Below, one piece after another: positions 29,206-37,869 of a stretch of 64,000 nt of DNA (its first letter is position 1; each line of letters starts with the position of its first letter). The notes under the pieces were generated by a model that saw only the letters and a list, made by a program, of their open reading frames with translations, did not search any database and was not told the DNA's origin. The stretch is from Photobacterium sp. TLY01 (GTDB lineage Bacteria > Pseudomonadota > Gammaproteobacteria > Enterobacterales > Vibrionaceae): assembly GCF_021432065.1 (NCBI RefSeq), contig NZ_CP090364.1:2804601-2868600 (forward strand), read 5' to 3'. The position numbers were made by a program, and so were the translations under genes.

Positions 29206-29251
29206 ATGCAGCAATTCTAATCCGGATGTCCCGGCCTGAGTCTGGCTGAGG

Positions 29252-30253
29252 CTATTTCAAGGCCTGAATCCGTTGCTCCAGCTCGGGGTGACTTTGTAGC
29301 CACTCGGGTAACTCGCTGTCGCCATAATGTTCCATAAAACGGTTGAACATGGCGGCCATCGGTTCTGTGGTGCCATAGTTTTTCAGCATCTGCTCGGCAG
29401 CAAACTGGTCCGCTTCGCGCTCGGCATCCCGGGAATATCCGCTGGAGGCAACGAAGACGCCCGTGCTGGTCAGCATATCCGCCATGCCAGAGCTGTCGCC
29501 GACAATCAATGCGGCGGCCACAGAAATCAGCGCCGATTGCACCACAGACTCCATCACATGCTGATGATACACATGCCCGACTTCATGCAGCAAAATACTG
29601 TCCAGCTCGGCCGGCGTGGTAGCCATTTCCACCAGCGAATCCAGCACGACCACAGTACCATCGCTCAGGGCAAAGGCATTCGGGCCATGGGGCCAGGAGC
29701 GAAACACGATGTTGAGCTCAAAAGGCAGCGGCGGCAGGTTGTCCTGCAATAAAGCAAACCTGTCCTGGATCTGCCACTGCGCCTGAGCATCGAGCTGGGA
29801 AGGCGACAGCATGTGTTCGTCCAGCGTCTCCAGAACATGCTCGCCCAGATACACAGGTACGGCCTGCGGCAGCAAACGCGTGAGCGCATGGCTGGCCGCC
29901 GGAATACCGTAGCGGTAAACGCTCAGTCCCAATACCACAACCAGTGCCACGCTGGCCACGATTGCCAGCCAGTTTCGCTCCAGCCTGTGTACCCAGCGCT
30001 GCGGCTGAATTGTGTTGTGGCGAACCCACTCGGCCAGTTCATAATCCAGACCCGCTTTGAACTGCCAGCCATCAGCAAAACCAATGCTGGCGGGCAAGGC
30101 GCCCAATGGCGGCGAGATTTGCAGCTCTGCCACAGAAGCCATGATGACATGCTCGCCGCAGCGCAATGTCACCTGACCCGTCTGACTGCAGTCCAGCTCA
30201 GCTTCTCGCCGCTCAGAGCTGAGCGGCGGATGGCAGAAGCCTTTGATGATCAT
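29252..30253 (-). CDS. M48-family membrane-associated zinc metalloprotease
   Basis: This 333-aa protein has an N-terminal domain of about 90 residues, a single membrane helix at about 98-116 (SVALVVVLGLSVYRYGI) and an M48 peptidase domain from about 145. The zinc motif is HEVGHVYH (HExxH), with RDAEREADQFA supplying the downstream glutamate ligand. It would degrade or process proteins at the membrane. Its start overlaps the stop of the DUF898 gene by four bases (ATGA), so the two are translationally coupled; this pairing recurs in other proteobacteria and suggests a joint role. Confidence 0.88.
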   Translation of the reverse strand: MIIKGFCHPPLSSERREAELDCSQTGQVTLRCGEHVIMASVAELQISPPLGALPASIGFADGWQFKAGLDYELAEWVRHNTIQPQRWVHRLERNWLAIVASVALVVVLGLSVYRYGIPAASHALTRLLPQAVPVYLGEHVLETLDEHMLSPSQLDAQAQWQIQDRFALLQDNLPPLPFELNIVFRSWPHGPNAFALSDGTVVVLDSLVEMATTPAELDSILLHEVGHVYHQHVMESVVQSALISVAAALIVGDSSGMADMLTSTGVFVASSGYSRDAEREADQFAAEQMLKNYGTTEPMAAMFNRFMEHYGDSELPEWLQSHPELEQRIQALK

Positions 30254-31401
30254 CCAATGCCCACTCCGATATCAAAGGCCTGAGCCACTTCGTCGGCAAT
30301 GGCTGCACCGTCATCGAAGGCCTCACCCGATACATTGAGCAGAGATAAATCACCGATCACAGCCGTATTATCGGCCAGGTAACGCTGGGTACGCACCATG
30401 GCCCAGGGACGCGCCAGTCCCAGTGTCAGCAATTGCATCAGGATATTCGATACTATCAGCCAGACAAACGCCGGGGTTCGCAGCGAAGAGGAAAAGCCAT
30501 ACTCCGGCTCACCAGCCGCTTTCAGCTGAGCAAAGGTGTAATTGCGCGTGCGGGCTTTCACAAATGCCGATACCGCCACCATCACCAGCAACATCCCTGC
30601 GTAGACAATAAAGATTGCCAGGAAAGGCCAGAGTGACCCGCCCTGCAGATTTTCAAACTGCCCGCTGGCAATGAATGACACAGCACCCGCCCCTGCAACC
30701 AGCACAAACACACCGGCCAGGGCCACAAACAACCCCAACCCGAGCAAAGCCGCCAGCACAGTGGTTTTCACGAAGAAACCTGTGCCGATTTCGGCGCTGA
30801 ACTGACGGTTTCCATATTGGTAGCCATTGGCAAAATAGCGGGTGATCGTGGCCGTCACATTGGCAAACACATACAGGTATGCCGCGACCGAAAGCAACGT
30901 AAACAGCCCGCCGGCTAATATCGATTTTTCAAACACCATGGCCGTGATTACAAACAGGATCACCAGCGGGATCATGGACACCACACCACACCCCAGCATG
31001 GCCCAATACGCCCCTTTCACCGAGCCGTTAAAGTTGAAGCGAACATTGCGATAGCTGCTCATGCGGGCATCGAAACGGGCATTATTGCGGGCCAGCAATG
31101 GATACACGCCAAAAAAAGCCAGCATCAGCACAAGGGCGAAAAGCGGCATGAAATGGCTGGCGCTAAACCACACCAGCACACAAACAGCGGCAATAGCACG
31201 ACCAATCAAAATCTGTTTCGGGGTCGCATGATAATCAAACCTGTCCCCGGCCAGCTCAGTGTTCCCGTAGAAATATTTCTTGGTGCGGACTTTCGCCCAG
31301 GCCGAATAAATCCCAAGCGTGACGACAGAGAGCAGAATATTCACGATCCAGATCCCGAAAAATTCGCCTCCCTGACCGTGAAACCTAACCTTGTTTTCCA
31401 T
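30250..31401 (-). CDS. YjgN-family (DUF898) polytopic membrane protein
   Basis: This 383-aa inner-membrane protein has about nine hydrophobic segments. The halves are duplicated: FFGIWIVNILLSVVTLGIYSAWAKVRTKKYF at the start is echoed by FVWLIVSNILMQLLTLGLARPWAMVRTQRYL near the end (each pattern paraphrased as a helix followed by W-A-x-V-R-T). This is the hallmark of DUF898. Function is unknown. It is the first gene of a two-gene operon with the M48 protease, whose start overlaps its stop. Confidence 0.88.
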   Translation of the reverse strand: MENKVRFHGQGGEFFGIWIVNILLSVVTLGIYSAWAKVRTKKYFYGNTELAGDRFDYHATPKQILIGRAIAAVCVLVWFSASHFMPLFALVLMLAFFGVYPLLARNNARFDARMSSYRNVRFNFNGSVKGAYWAMLGCGVVSMIPLVILFVITAMVFEKSILAGGLFTLLSVAAYLYVFANVTATITRYFANGYQYGNRQFSAEIGTGFFVKTTVLAALLGLGLFVALAGVFVLVAGAGAVSFIASGQFENLQGGSLWPFLAIFIVYAGMLLVMVAVSAFVKARTRNYTFAQLKAAGEPEYGFSSSLRTPAFVWLIVSNILMQLLTLGLARPWAMVRTQRYLADNTAVIGDLSLLNVSGEAFDDGAAIADEVAQAFDIGVGIG

Positions 31402-31682
31402 TGTTTTATCCTAAGTCTTCGCAAAAAAATGTGAAAAATCCAGTGCCATTACTGGAAAAAGTGTGTCTTCAATATAAACCAACACCATGCAACTGACAGC
31501 ATAAAGTTTTTGCGCACTGTTTGGTTCTGAAACAGCGCTCTCAATCATAAAGCGACGATAAGTCATTATTCATGTTTATTTATATTAACTCATAGGATTT
31601 AACGATTAATTGGATAGAATTAAACGCTTTTACTGATTATATGGTAGCACCCATACTGACAACATCGACAGAGGGTTTGACT
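31402..31682. other. Divergent promoter region, no gene
   Basis: AT-rich gap between the minus-strand DUF898 gene and the plus-strand DUF2061 gene. It must hold both promoters, but no motif is strong enough to name. Confidence 0.4.
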
Positions 31683-32096
31683 ATGAAAAAGACACTCAGC
31701 TTTGCTGCCATTCACTTTACCGTTGCCTTCAGCATTGCCTATCTACTGACGGGTGATGTGATCCTGGGCAGTCTGATCGCCATGATTGAGCCGATGGTCA
31801 ACACGGTCGCTTTTTATTTTCATGAGAAAGCCTGGCAATGGCCGGTACTGAAACAGTCCCGCTTTGGCAAACCCGCGAATAAAACCGTGAGTTTTGCGGT
31901 GATCCACTTTAGTGTGGCCTTCAGCGTCGCGTACTTGCTGAGTGGCAGCTGGATGGTCGGTGGCGTGATGGCACTGATCGAACCGTCAATCAATACGCTG
32001 GCTTATCTGGCCCATGAGACAGTCTGGCAACGAAAAGAGCAAAGCCGGCAAAAAGCCGCTTTTTTATCCTGCCCGCATCACTCGGTCACCCATTAA
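31683..32096 (+). CDS. Tandem DUF2061 membrane protein
   Basis: This 137-aa protein contains two copies of the short DUF2061 membrane unit: KKTLSFAAIHFTVAFSIAYLLTG (first half) and NKTVSFAVIHFSVAFSVAYLLSG (second half), each followed by IEPxxNTxAYxxHE. The repeat spacing is about 64 residues. Most DUF2061 proteins carry one copy, so this is an internal duplication. ATG 31683 has AGAGGG upstream and is preferred to the open-frame start at 31641. Function is unknown; the short polar C-terminal tail is not conserved-looking. Confidence 0.85.
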   Translation: MKKTLSFAAIHFTVAFSIAYLLTGDVILGSLIAMIEPMVNTVAFYFHEKAWQWPVLKQSRFGKPANKTVSFAVIHFSVAFSVAYLLSGSWMVGGVMALIEPSINTLAYLAHETVWQRKEQSRQKAAFLSCPHHSVTH

Positions 32097-32107
32097 TTTG
32101 CTCCCGG

Positions 32108-32152
32108 TTGACATAGTTGTGGTTCGCAATTACATTTAGTTGCAAACCACAA
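32108..32152 (+). promoter_or_regulatory. Promoter with overlapping MarR-type operator
   Basis: TTGACA at 32108-32113 and TACATT at 32131-32136 are 17 bases apart. A 13-bp inverted repeat (TTGTGGTTCGCAA at 32117-32129 and TTGCAAACCACAA at 32140-32152, one mismatch) covers the spacer, the -10 and the likely transcription start. It lies 18 bases ahead of a MarR-domain gene, so autorepression is the simple reading. Confidence 0.78.
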
Positions 32153-32170
32153 CAATATGGATCAATCAAC

Positions 32171-33076
32171 ATGGATGCCCAGACACTCCGCCACTTATCC
32201 CGCCAGCTTGTTCGCCAGCTCGGCATGCTCGACAGCCAGTGTGGCAACATGGATCTCACCCCGGTTCAGGCCCATGCCCTGATCGAGTTAGAGGCAAATC
32301 CCTGTACAGTCAATGAGATGGCCACCCTGCTCAATGTGGACAAATCCAATGCCAGCCGTACCCTGGCGGTGCTGAGCAACAGCGACCTGATCGTCAGCCA
32401 CCCGCACCCTGAGGATAAACGCAGCCAGATTGCCAGCCTGACTGCGGCAGGCCAGTCCAGACTGGCTGAACTGCACCAGAGGCTCAATCAGCAGGTCGAC
32501 GGTTTTCTGGCGCAAATGGATATCGATGAAATCGAACAGCTGGGCAAGAGTCTGGAGCGGTACCGCAAAGCCATGGTGATGGCGGGCAGGCAGCAAGACT
32601 ACAAGATACGTCCGCTGACGCCACTGGACAATGCATCAATTGCCGCCGTGATCCGCAAAGTCTCTGCTGAATACGGGCTGACAGCAGACAAGGGCTATGG
32701 CGTTGCCGATCCCACCCTGGACAGCATGAGTGAGGTTTACCAGCCTGAAGGGCATGCCTATTGGGTGATTGAACACCGTCACCGGGTGCTTGGCGGCGGT
32801 GGTATCGCCCGGCTGGCGGGCGAAGACAACATCTGCGAGCTGCAGAAAATGTATTTCCTGCCTGAGCTGCGCGGTTTTGGCCTGGCACGCAAACTTGCCG
32901 TCAAGGCCCTGCGCTTTGCCCGGGAGCAGGGCTATCGCGCCTGTTATCTGGAAACCACCGCCAATCTGGTGGAAGCCATCGCCCTGTATGAATCGTTAGG
33001 GTTTGAGCACACCAAGGCTGCGATGGGCAACACAGGTCACGACGCCTGTGAGATCCGGATGGTAAAGTGGTTTTGA
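32171..33076 (+). CDS. MarR-GNAT fusion: transcriptional regulator and acetyltransferase
   Basis: This 301-aa two-domain protein has a MarR winged helix at residues 1-140 (recognition region [19 protein letters not shown]) and a GNAT domain at about 148-300 (acetyl-CoA loop [18 protein letters not shown], then [22 protein letters not shown]). Such fusions are widespread and probably couple small-molecule acetylation or acetyl-CoA sensing to gene control; no substrate is known here. ATG 32171 is taken because the open-frame start at 32117 lies inside the operator. It is followed by a bidirectional terminator. Confidence 0.88.
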   Translation: MDAQTLRHLSRQLVRQLGMLDSQCGNMDLTPVQAHALIELEANPCTVNEMATLLNVDKSNASRTLAVLSNSDLIVSHPHPEDKRSQIASLTAAGQSRLAELHQRLNQQVDGFLAQMDIDEIEQLGKSLERYRKAMVMAGRQQDYKIRPLTPLDNASIAAVIRKVSAEYGLTADKGYGVADPTLDSMSEVYQPEGHAYWVIEHRHRVLGGGGIARLAGEDNICELQKMYFLPELRGFGLARKLAVKALRFAREQGYRACYLETTANLVEAIALYESLGFEHTKAAMGNTGHDACEIRMVKWF

Positions 33077-33103
33077 ACATCAGCGGTTTACTGAATGACA
33101 GAC

Positions 33104-33137
33104 AACAAAAAAGCTGGCAAGCCAGCTTTTTTGTTGA
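33104..33137. terminator. Bidirectional terminator between MarR-GNAT gene and rraB
   Basis: GCTGGC / GCCAGC stem with a 2-base loop, flanked by A6 and T6; the symmetry extends outward to CAAC/GTTG. It serves both convergent genes. Confidence 0.88.
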
Positions 33138-33152
33138 GCACTGAATGGGGCA

Positions 33153-33533
33153 TTACTCTTCGTCGTCTTCACCGGACTCGAAGTAAGTTCCCCAGCCGTC
33201 GTAATCAATGTTGTACTTCTGCGCCAGTTCTACCAGCTTGAGTACCTGCGCATCGATCAGCTCAGCGTCCAGGGCTGACTCCATCACCGCATCGAAGCAA
33301 ACGACTGTACCGCCACCGTCTTCTTCATCCAGCTCCAGCTCTTCGGCATCCATCACTTCAAAGCCCATCTTGAAGGCTTCAGCAGCGGCACCTTCCAGCT
33401 GAGCAAATGAATCAGCAGAAAAATGGTGTTCAATCGAATACAGCGCATCCGGATCACTGCCATCTTCCAGCAGGGACTCAATGATTTCGCGAGTCTCTTC
33501 CTTCTGCTCTTCAATCAATTCTGCGTAAGACAT
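33153..33533 (-). CDS. rraB: Regulator of ribonuclease E activity B
   Basis: This 126-aa, very acidic protein binds and inhibits RNase E, changing mRNA turnover. The start [20 protein letters not shown], the [20 protein letters not shown] segment and the [10 protein letters not shown] end are typical of RraB. ATG 33533 has GGAGAG upstream; the longer frame to 33608 runs into a region with no family similarity. Position next to argF is shared with other Vibrionaceae (from memory). Confidence 0.94.
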   Translation of the reverse strand: MSYAELIEEQKEETREIIESLLEDGSDPDALYSIEHHFSADSFAQLEGAAAEAFKMGFEVMDAEELELDEEDGGGTVVCFDAVMESALDAELIDAQVLKLVELAQKYNIDYDGWGTYFESGEDDEE

Positions 33534-33722
33534 AAGGTCTCTCCAAATAGGGGCACCAGCCACACTAGTATGTATGAAATTGGCCGCCAATATGGCACGG
33601 ATCCCCAAGAATTTCCATCCTCTGTCGCGATTTCCAGCCCCATTCTCTGTTCAGCGCAAGCCACAAGACTGCCTCTCTCATTCAGAAGACGATCTTTCCC
33701 GCATTTACTTACGGCTTTACGA

Positions 33723-33790
33723 TTGACACAGGTATATATAATTTCATATTTTATGGGTAATTATTCATAAAACATCAATTTTCATACATA
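33723..33790 (+). promoter_or_regulatory. argF promoter with two ArgR boxes
   Basis: TTGACA at 33723-33728 is followed by AT-rich -10 candidates near 33745-33752. Two ARG-box-like 18-mers follow: 33752-33769 has an exact ATTCA half and a TGGGT for TGAAT half, and 33773-33790 is a weaker match. They are three bases apart, the standard spacing of paired ArgR sites, 47 bases ahead of argF. Arginine repression by ArgR is the expected outcome. Confidence 0.7.
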
Positions 33791-33836
33791 ACGCAGCGAT
33801 CAGTGTTCGCTGAAGTCATGAACACGAGGACGAGAT

Positions 33837-34841
33837 ATGGCATTTAATCTGCGCAACCGGAATTTTCTCAAGCTGCTGGATTTCACTCCACGTGAAATCG
33901 GGCACCTGTTGTCGCTTTCCGCAGAGCTGAAAAAAGCCAAATACGGTGGTTATGAGCAGCCGCGACTGAGCGGTAAGAACATCGCCCTGATTTTCGAAAA
34001 GTCCTCCACCCGTACCCGCTGCGCTTTTGAGGTCGCCGCCTTTGATCAAGGTGCCCGTGTGTCTTATTTAGGCCCGTCCGGCAGTCAGATCGGCCACAAA
34101 GAATCCATGAAAGATACCGCGCGTGTGCTGGGCCGGATGTACGACGGTATCCAGTACCGGGGTTATGGTCAGTCTGTGGTTGAAGAGCTGGGCCAGTATG
34201 CCGGTGTGCCGGTCTGGAACGGCCTGACCGATGAATTCCATCCCACTCAGATTCTGGCCGATTTTCTGACCATGCAAGAACACAGCCCGGACAAACAGCT
34301 GCAGGACATCAAATTTGCCTATCTGGGGGATGCCCGCAATAACATGGGCAATTCCCTGATGGTCGGCGCGGCCAAAATGGGGATGGACATCCGGCTGGTT
34401 GCACCCAAAGACTACTGGCCGGAAGAGGCACTGGTCACCCAGTGTCTGGCGATTGCTGCCGAGACAGGCGCCCGAATTACCCTGACCGAGTCGGTGCAGG
34501 AAGGCGTGCAAGGCTGTGATTACCTGTATACCGACGTCTGGGTTTCCATGGGCGAAGCACAGTCGGCCTGGGATGAGCGGGTCAAAACCATGCTGCCATA
34601 CCAGGTGAACGCCGCGACCCTCAAGGCAACCGGCAATCCCAAAGTGAAATTCATGCACTGCCTGCCAGCGTTTCACAACGATGAAACGACAGTCGGTAAA
34701 GAAGTGGCCGAAAAGTATGGCCTGTCCGGTCTGGAAGTGACCGAAGAAGTTTTCGAGTCAGCCCACTCTATCGTCTTCGATCAGGCCGAAAACCGGATGC
34801 ATACCATTAAAGCCGTGATGGTCGCCACCTTAGGCCAATAA
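33837..34841 (+). CDS. argF: Ornithine carbamoyltransferase, anabolic type
   Basis: This 334-aa enzyme makes citrulline from ornithine and carbamoyl phosphate in arginine synthesis. The carbamoyl-phosphate loop [10 protein letters not shown] (about 55-64), HPTQ (about 133) and the ornithine-site motif HCLPAFH (about 272) are intact. Paired ArgR boxes upstream indicate the biosynthetic role rather than a catabolic arcB role, and no arcA or arcC lies nearby. GAGGACGAG precedes the ATG. A separate promoter for pyrBI lies shortly after. Confidence 0.96.
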   Translation: MAFNLRNRNFLKLLDFTPREIGHLLSLSAELKKAKYGGYEQPRLSGKNIALIFEKSSTRTRCAFEVAAFDQGARVSYLGPSGSQIGHKESMKDTARVLGRMYDGIQYRGYGQSVVEELGQYAGVPVWNGLTDEFHPTQILADFLTMQEHSPDKQLQDIKFAYLGDARNNMGNSLMVGAAKMGMDIRLVAPKDYWPEEALVTQCLAIAAETGARITLTESVQEGVQGCDYLYTDVWVSMGEAQSAWDERVKTMLPYQVNAATLKATGNPKVKFMHCLPAFHNDETTVGKEVAEKYGLSGLEVTEEVFESAHSIVFDQAENRMHTIKAVMVATLGQ

Positions 34842-34888
34842 CCCTGACATTGGTCAGCACGAGGGCCAAGTTCGGTGCAGGCAAACGC

Positions 34889-34916
34889 TTGCGCCATAGA
34901 GAAATGGCGGTATAAT
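34889..34916 (+). promoter_or_regulatory. pyrBI promoter
   Basis: TTGCGC at 34889-34894 and a perfect -10 TATAAT at 34911-34916, 16 bases apart. Transcription would start near 34923, about 25 bases ahead of the leader-peptide ATG. Confidence 0.7.
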
Positions 34917-34946
34917 CCTCCGCAATTTGTCTAGCGAGTACCAAAA

Positions 34947-35045
34947 ATGGCCCATTCCGCAATCACAGTTGTGCTGCGACGCCGCCGGTTCACGGTGTGC
35001 CGTGCCGTTGTTGTTACTCCGGATCGTCATCCGAAAGCCTCCTGA
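34947..35045 (+). CDS. PyrL-like leader peptide of pyrBI
   Basis: This 32-codon frame runs from ATG 34947 to TGA 35043, encoding an arginine-rich start (four Arg in a row at residues 11-14) and then Val-Val-Val-Thr. It does not resemble E. coli PyrL in sequence, but position and layout match: the stop codon lies inside the attenuator stem, and three GTT codons (35007-35015) form the U-rich tract. A ribosome translating close behind the polymerase would block the terminator hairpin. Weak Shine-Dalgarno sequence (TAGCGAG). Confidence 0.65.
   Translation: MAHSAITVVLRRRRFTVCRAVVVTPDRHPKAS
34991..35004 (+). promoter_or_regulatory. Pause hairpin in pyrBI leader
   Basis: CACGG / CCGTG stem with a 4-base loop, directly followed by a U-rich tract (GTTGTTGTT). 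This is the configuration expected for UTP-dependent polymerase pausing before an attenuator. Confidence 0.55.
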
Positions 35046-35064
35046 TCTCAGGGGGCTTTTTTTT
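35034..35064 (+). terminator. pyrBI attenuator
   Basis: AAAGCC-T-CCTGA pairs with TCAGG-G-GGCTTT, followed by T8 (35057-35064). The stem includes the leader-peptide stop codon. High UTP would let transcription end here; low UTP would allow read-through into pyrBI. Confidence 0.85.
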
Positions 35065-35128
35065 GCCTGTACGAGAGCCAAGACAGATCCCAAGCCACCC
35101 GTTCCAGACTAAAAGAGGGAAAAGCGCC

Positions 35129-36058
35129 ATGGCGAATTCGCTATATCATAAGCACATTATTTCTATCCCCGAGCTTAGCCGCAGCGAACTCGAGCTGATC
35201 GTTGACACCGCGGCCCAGCTGAAGCAACAGCCAAATCCTGAATTGCTCAAGCACAAAGTGATCGCCAGTTGTTTCTTTGAACCCTCGACCCGTACCCGCC
35301 TTTCGTTTGAAACGGCGATTCAGCGTTTAGGCGGCAGCGTAATTGGCTTCGATAATGGCGGCAATACCTCACTGGCGAAAAAAGGCGAAACCCTGATCGA
35401 CTCAGTTCAGGTGATTACCTCTTATGTGGATGCGTTCGTGATGCGCCATCCGCAAGAAGGAGCCGCCCGTCTGGCGTCAGAATTCTCTGGCAAAGTACCG
35501 GTGATTAATGCCGGTGACGGTGCCAATCAGCACCCGACCCAAACCCTGCTGGATTTGTTCAGTATCGCTGAAACCCAGGGCCGCCTGGACAATCTCAATG
35601 TCGCCTTTGTCGGCGATCTGAAATACGGCCGCACGGTACACTCGCTGACTCAGGCGCTGTCAAAGTTCAACAATATCCGCTTTTACTTCATTGCCCCGGA
35701 GGCGCTGGCCATGCCGGATTACATCTGCGAAGAGCTGGATGAGGCCGGTATTGCGTACAGCCTGCACACTCAAATGGAAGAAGTGATCCCTGAGCTGGAC
35801 GTGCTGTATATGACCCGAGTGCAAAAAGAGCGCTTTGATGAATCCGAATATGCGCATATGAAAGCGGCTTATATCCTGAGTGCTGACATGCTGGTCAATG
35901 CCCGTGAAAACCTCAAGGTGCTGCACCCGCTGCCACGGGTGGATGAAATCACCACAGATGTGGATAAAACCCCGCACGCCTATTATTTCCAGCAGGCGGA
36001 AAATGGCGTCTATGCCCGGCAGGCGCTGCTGGCACTGGTCCTCAATCAAGACATTTAA
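35129..36058 (+). CDS. pyrB: Aspartate carbamoyltransferase catalytic subunit
   Basis: This 309-aa enzyme forms carbamoyl-aspartate, the committed step of pyrimidine synthesis, as c6r6 holoenzyme with Pyr[10 protein letters not shown] (about 53-61), HPTQTLLD (about 134) and HPLPRVDEI (about 265) are present. ATG 35129 has GAGGGA upstream and gives the standard length; the longer frame to 34997 overlaps the attenuator and is rejected. Expression is expected to follow the leader attenuator. pyrI starts 15 bases after the stop. Confidence 0.97.
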   Translation: MANSLYHKHIISIPELSRSELELIVDTAAQLKQQPNPELLKHKVIASCFFEPSTRTRLSFETAIQRLGGSVIGFDNGGNTSLAKKGETLIDSVQVITSYVDAFVMRHPQEGAARLASEFSGKVPVINAGDGANQHPTQTLLDLFSIAETQGRLDNLNVAFVGDLKYGRTVHSLTQALSKFNNIRFYFIAPEALAMPDYICEELDEAGIAYSLHTQMEEVIPELDVLYMTRVQKERFDESEYAHMKAAYILSADMLVNARENLKVLHPLPRVDEITTDVDKTPHAYYFQQAENGVYARQALLALVLNQDI

Positions 36059-36073
36059 GCAGGAGAATCTCGC

Positions 36074-36538
36074 ATGACGAAAGCGTCCCAACTTCAGGTC
36101 GAAGCCATTAAAAACGGCACTGTCATTGACCACATCCCTGCCAATGTCGGGATCAAAGTGCTGCGCTTGTTCCAACTGCATCAGGCCGAAGAAAAAGTCA
36201 CCATTGGTCTCAATCTGCCTTCCTCAGCGCAGGGAACCAAAGATTTAATCAAAATCGAAAATGTGTTTCTGAATGAGGAGCTGGCGAACCAACTGGCGCT
36301 CTACGCACCCAAGGCCACAGTGAACCAGATTGAAGACTATCAAGTGGTGAAGAAGCTGACTCTGTCTTTGCCGTCACAGATCAACGCTGTCTTTAAGTGC
36401 CCGAATTCAAACTGCATCACCCACAACGAGCCTGTCGACAGCAGTTTCAAAGTGGTGACCAAGCATGATGAAGTCCGTCTGAAATGTAAATACTGTGAAA
36501 AAGTGTTCGCGCGCGACATTGTGACCGATTACCACTGA
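36074..36538 (+). CDS. pyrI: Aspartate carbamoyltransferase regulatory subunit
   Basis: This 154-aa subunit binds CTP/ATP and transmits allosteric control to PyrB. The zinc cysteines at 109, 114, 138 and 141 sit at exactly the positions of the E. coli protein. The N-terminal nucleotide domain contains [13 protein letters not shown] with the conserved Lys and Asp/His residues. AGGAGA precedes the ATG. Operon with pyrB. Confidence 0.97.
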   Translation: MTKASQLQVEAIKNGTVIDHIPANVGIKVLRLFQLHQAEEKVTIGLNLPSSAQGTKDLIKIENVFLNEELANQLALYAPKATVNQIEDYQVVKKLTLSLPSQINAVFKCPNSNCITHNEPVDSSFKVVTKHDEVRLKCKYCEKVFARDIVTDYH

Positions 36539-36582
36539 TATTCCGGCATTCATGCCGAAAAACCACCTGTGACAAAAATAAG

Positions 36583-36612
36583 AAAGCCGACTCAGCCCTG
36601 AGCCGGCTTTTC
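36583..36612 (+). terminator. Terminator after pyrI
   Basis: AAAGCCG-A-CTCAG pairs with CTGAG-C-CGGCTTT (one internal mismatch) with a 2-base loop, followed by a short T-run. A smaller CGGCAT/ATGCCG hairpin precedes it at about 36544-36557. Confidence 0.7.
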
Positions 36613-36809
36613 AGTTTTCCGCCCCTTTGCAGCCTCAGTTCAGCCATTCTCAGTTCGACAACATGTTTTCCTTCACCCCGTTTCTAGACTCAGGAAAAGT
36701 CCCGCTTTTGGCCTTTTTCTTCGCCAAAGCGTCAGTCTGAAGCGAAATTCGTACAGAAGGGTATTTTCCGTTCTGTAAACGTCGGTGTGACCAACAACGA
36801 GAACATAGC

Positions 36810-37790
36810 ATGAGTATCTGTGCGCAGTTTTGTCATCGTTATCTCTGGCCCCTGTTATCCGTGCGGCCTGCCATCCTGGCCTGCCTGGCCCTGTCCGGTT
36901 GCATCACGACAAACGGTGACGTCTTCGATGCCCCGAAACATATGGCCAATCAGCAGGTTGTGATCGGGGTGCCCATTTTGCTGGGCGGATTTGGCTCAGC
37001 CGTGCCTGTGACCCCGCACTTGCAGGTCACAGCCAAACATGTGGCGCGCTATTCCTGGAACCGGGATGTGATCTATCATCCGCTGTGCGATCTGGCGTTG
37101 ATCCGGACTGACTCCGCTCAGGTGCCGACCTGGGGCTTAATTTTCCCGGATCAGCCTGTGGTCCATCAGGGTCACTCTCTGCTCGGTAACAGCATAGAAG
37201 GCAAAGGGAAATATCTGCAGGATGTGATCGATACCAACAATAACTGCCTGTATTCACTAAGTGATGCGCCTGTAATGTCAGGGATGAGCGGCGGCCCTGT
37301 GTTCAATGATGCCGGGGAAATCGTCGGGATTACGGTCGCCATTGTCGATAACCCGGAAGATCTCGCCAACCTGCGCCCGGCGGCGCGATACAGCCAGTTT
37401 GTTCCTGCCACACTGATTTTCGACTGGCTGCTGGAGCTGGGTATACGCCCGGTATCCGCCAGCCCGGCGCTGGCCAGCGCTCAGGTCTCGCCTTATGTCA
37501 ATCGCCTCAACCGCAGTACAGACGTACCCGATTCGCTGGGACTGCCCGCGCAGAACCCCAGCAGCAACGGCCTGACCCCGCTTCACACCCCTCACAATGC
37601 GGCAGCGGCCTCCCCGCTCACCAGCTATGCAACGCAAGTGTCCGGTTCCTTCCCGCCGCCGGATGAAAACAGGAATAACGTCGCCCTGCAGCACAGTACG
37701 ACGACTATTTATCAGGAAGAAAAACCCGAGACCAGCCGTTCGCCAGCCGAGGTCATCCAAAACCTGAGCAATGATCCCACGTTCCGCTAG
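36810..37790 (+). CDS. Trypsin-like serine protease lipoprotein
   Basis: This 326-aa predicted lipoprotein has lipobox ALSGC (Cys31). The chymotrypsin-fold triad is visible: His77 in TAKHVAR, Asp94 in CDLALIRT and Ser160 in SGMSGGPVF. The core ends near residue 210. The remaining 115 residues are rich in Ser, Pro, Asn and Thr, with no domain and a disordered look; there is no PDZ domain, so it is not DegP/DegS. A quality-control or processing role in the periplasm is possible. A promoter is expected in the 270-base gap before it; it appears monocistronic. Confidence 0.8.
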   Translation: MSICAQFCHRYLWPLLSVRPAILACLALSGCITTNGDVFDAPKHMANQQVVIGVPILLGGFGSAVPVTPHLQVTAKHVARYSWNRDVIYHPLCDLALIRTDSAQVPTWGLIFPDQPVVHQGHSLLGNSIEGKGKYLQDVIDTNNNCLYSLSDAPVMSGMSGGPVFNDAGEIVGITVAIVDNPEDLANLRPAARYSQFVPATLIFDWLLELGIRPVSASPALASAQVSPYVNRLNRSTDVPDSLGLPAQNPSSNGLTPLHTPHNAAAASPLTSYATQVSGSFPPPDENRNNVALQHSTTTIYQEEKPETSRSPAEVIQNLSNDPTFR

Positions 37791-37869
37791 CAAACCTTTT
37801 GACCTGTTCGTCAAGGCATTGCACACTAGAGGCCGTAAGCATTTCTGTTGAAGCCAAAAAGGATCACAC

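Larger units (their letters stand above)
28903..29251. other. Noncoding gap holding the second valS-end copy and a terminator
   Basis: The first 225 bases form the upstream region of the minus-strand LRR gene and have no recognisable promoter match. The second valS-end repeat (29129-29162) and the terminator at 29174-29205 follow. The small open frame 29023-29214 (minus) runs through the repeat and terminator and is rejected. Confidence 0.55.

Noticed and set aside
29023..29214. 63-codon minus-strand frame in the LRR-M48 gap
   Set aside because: It reads through the terminator palindrome and the valS-end repeat, which explain the sequence better.
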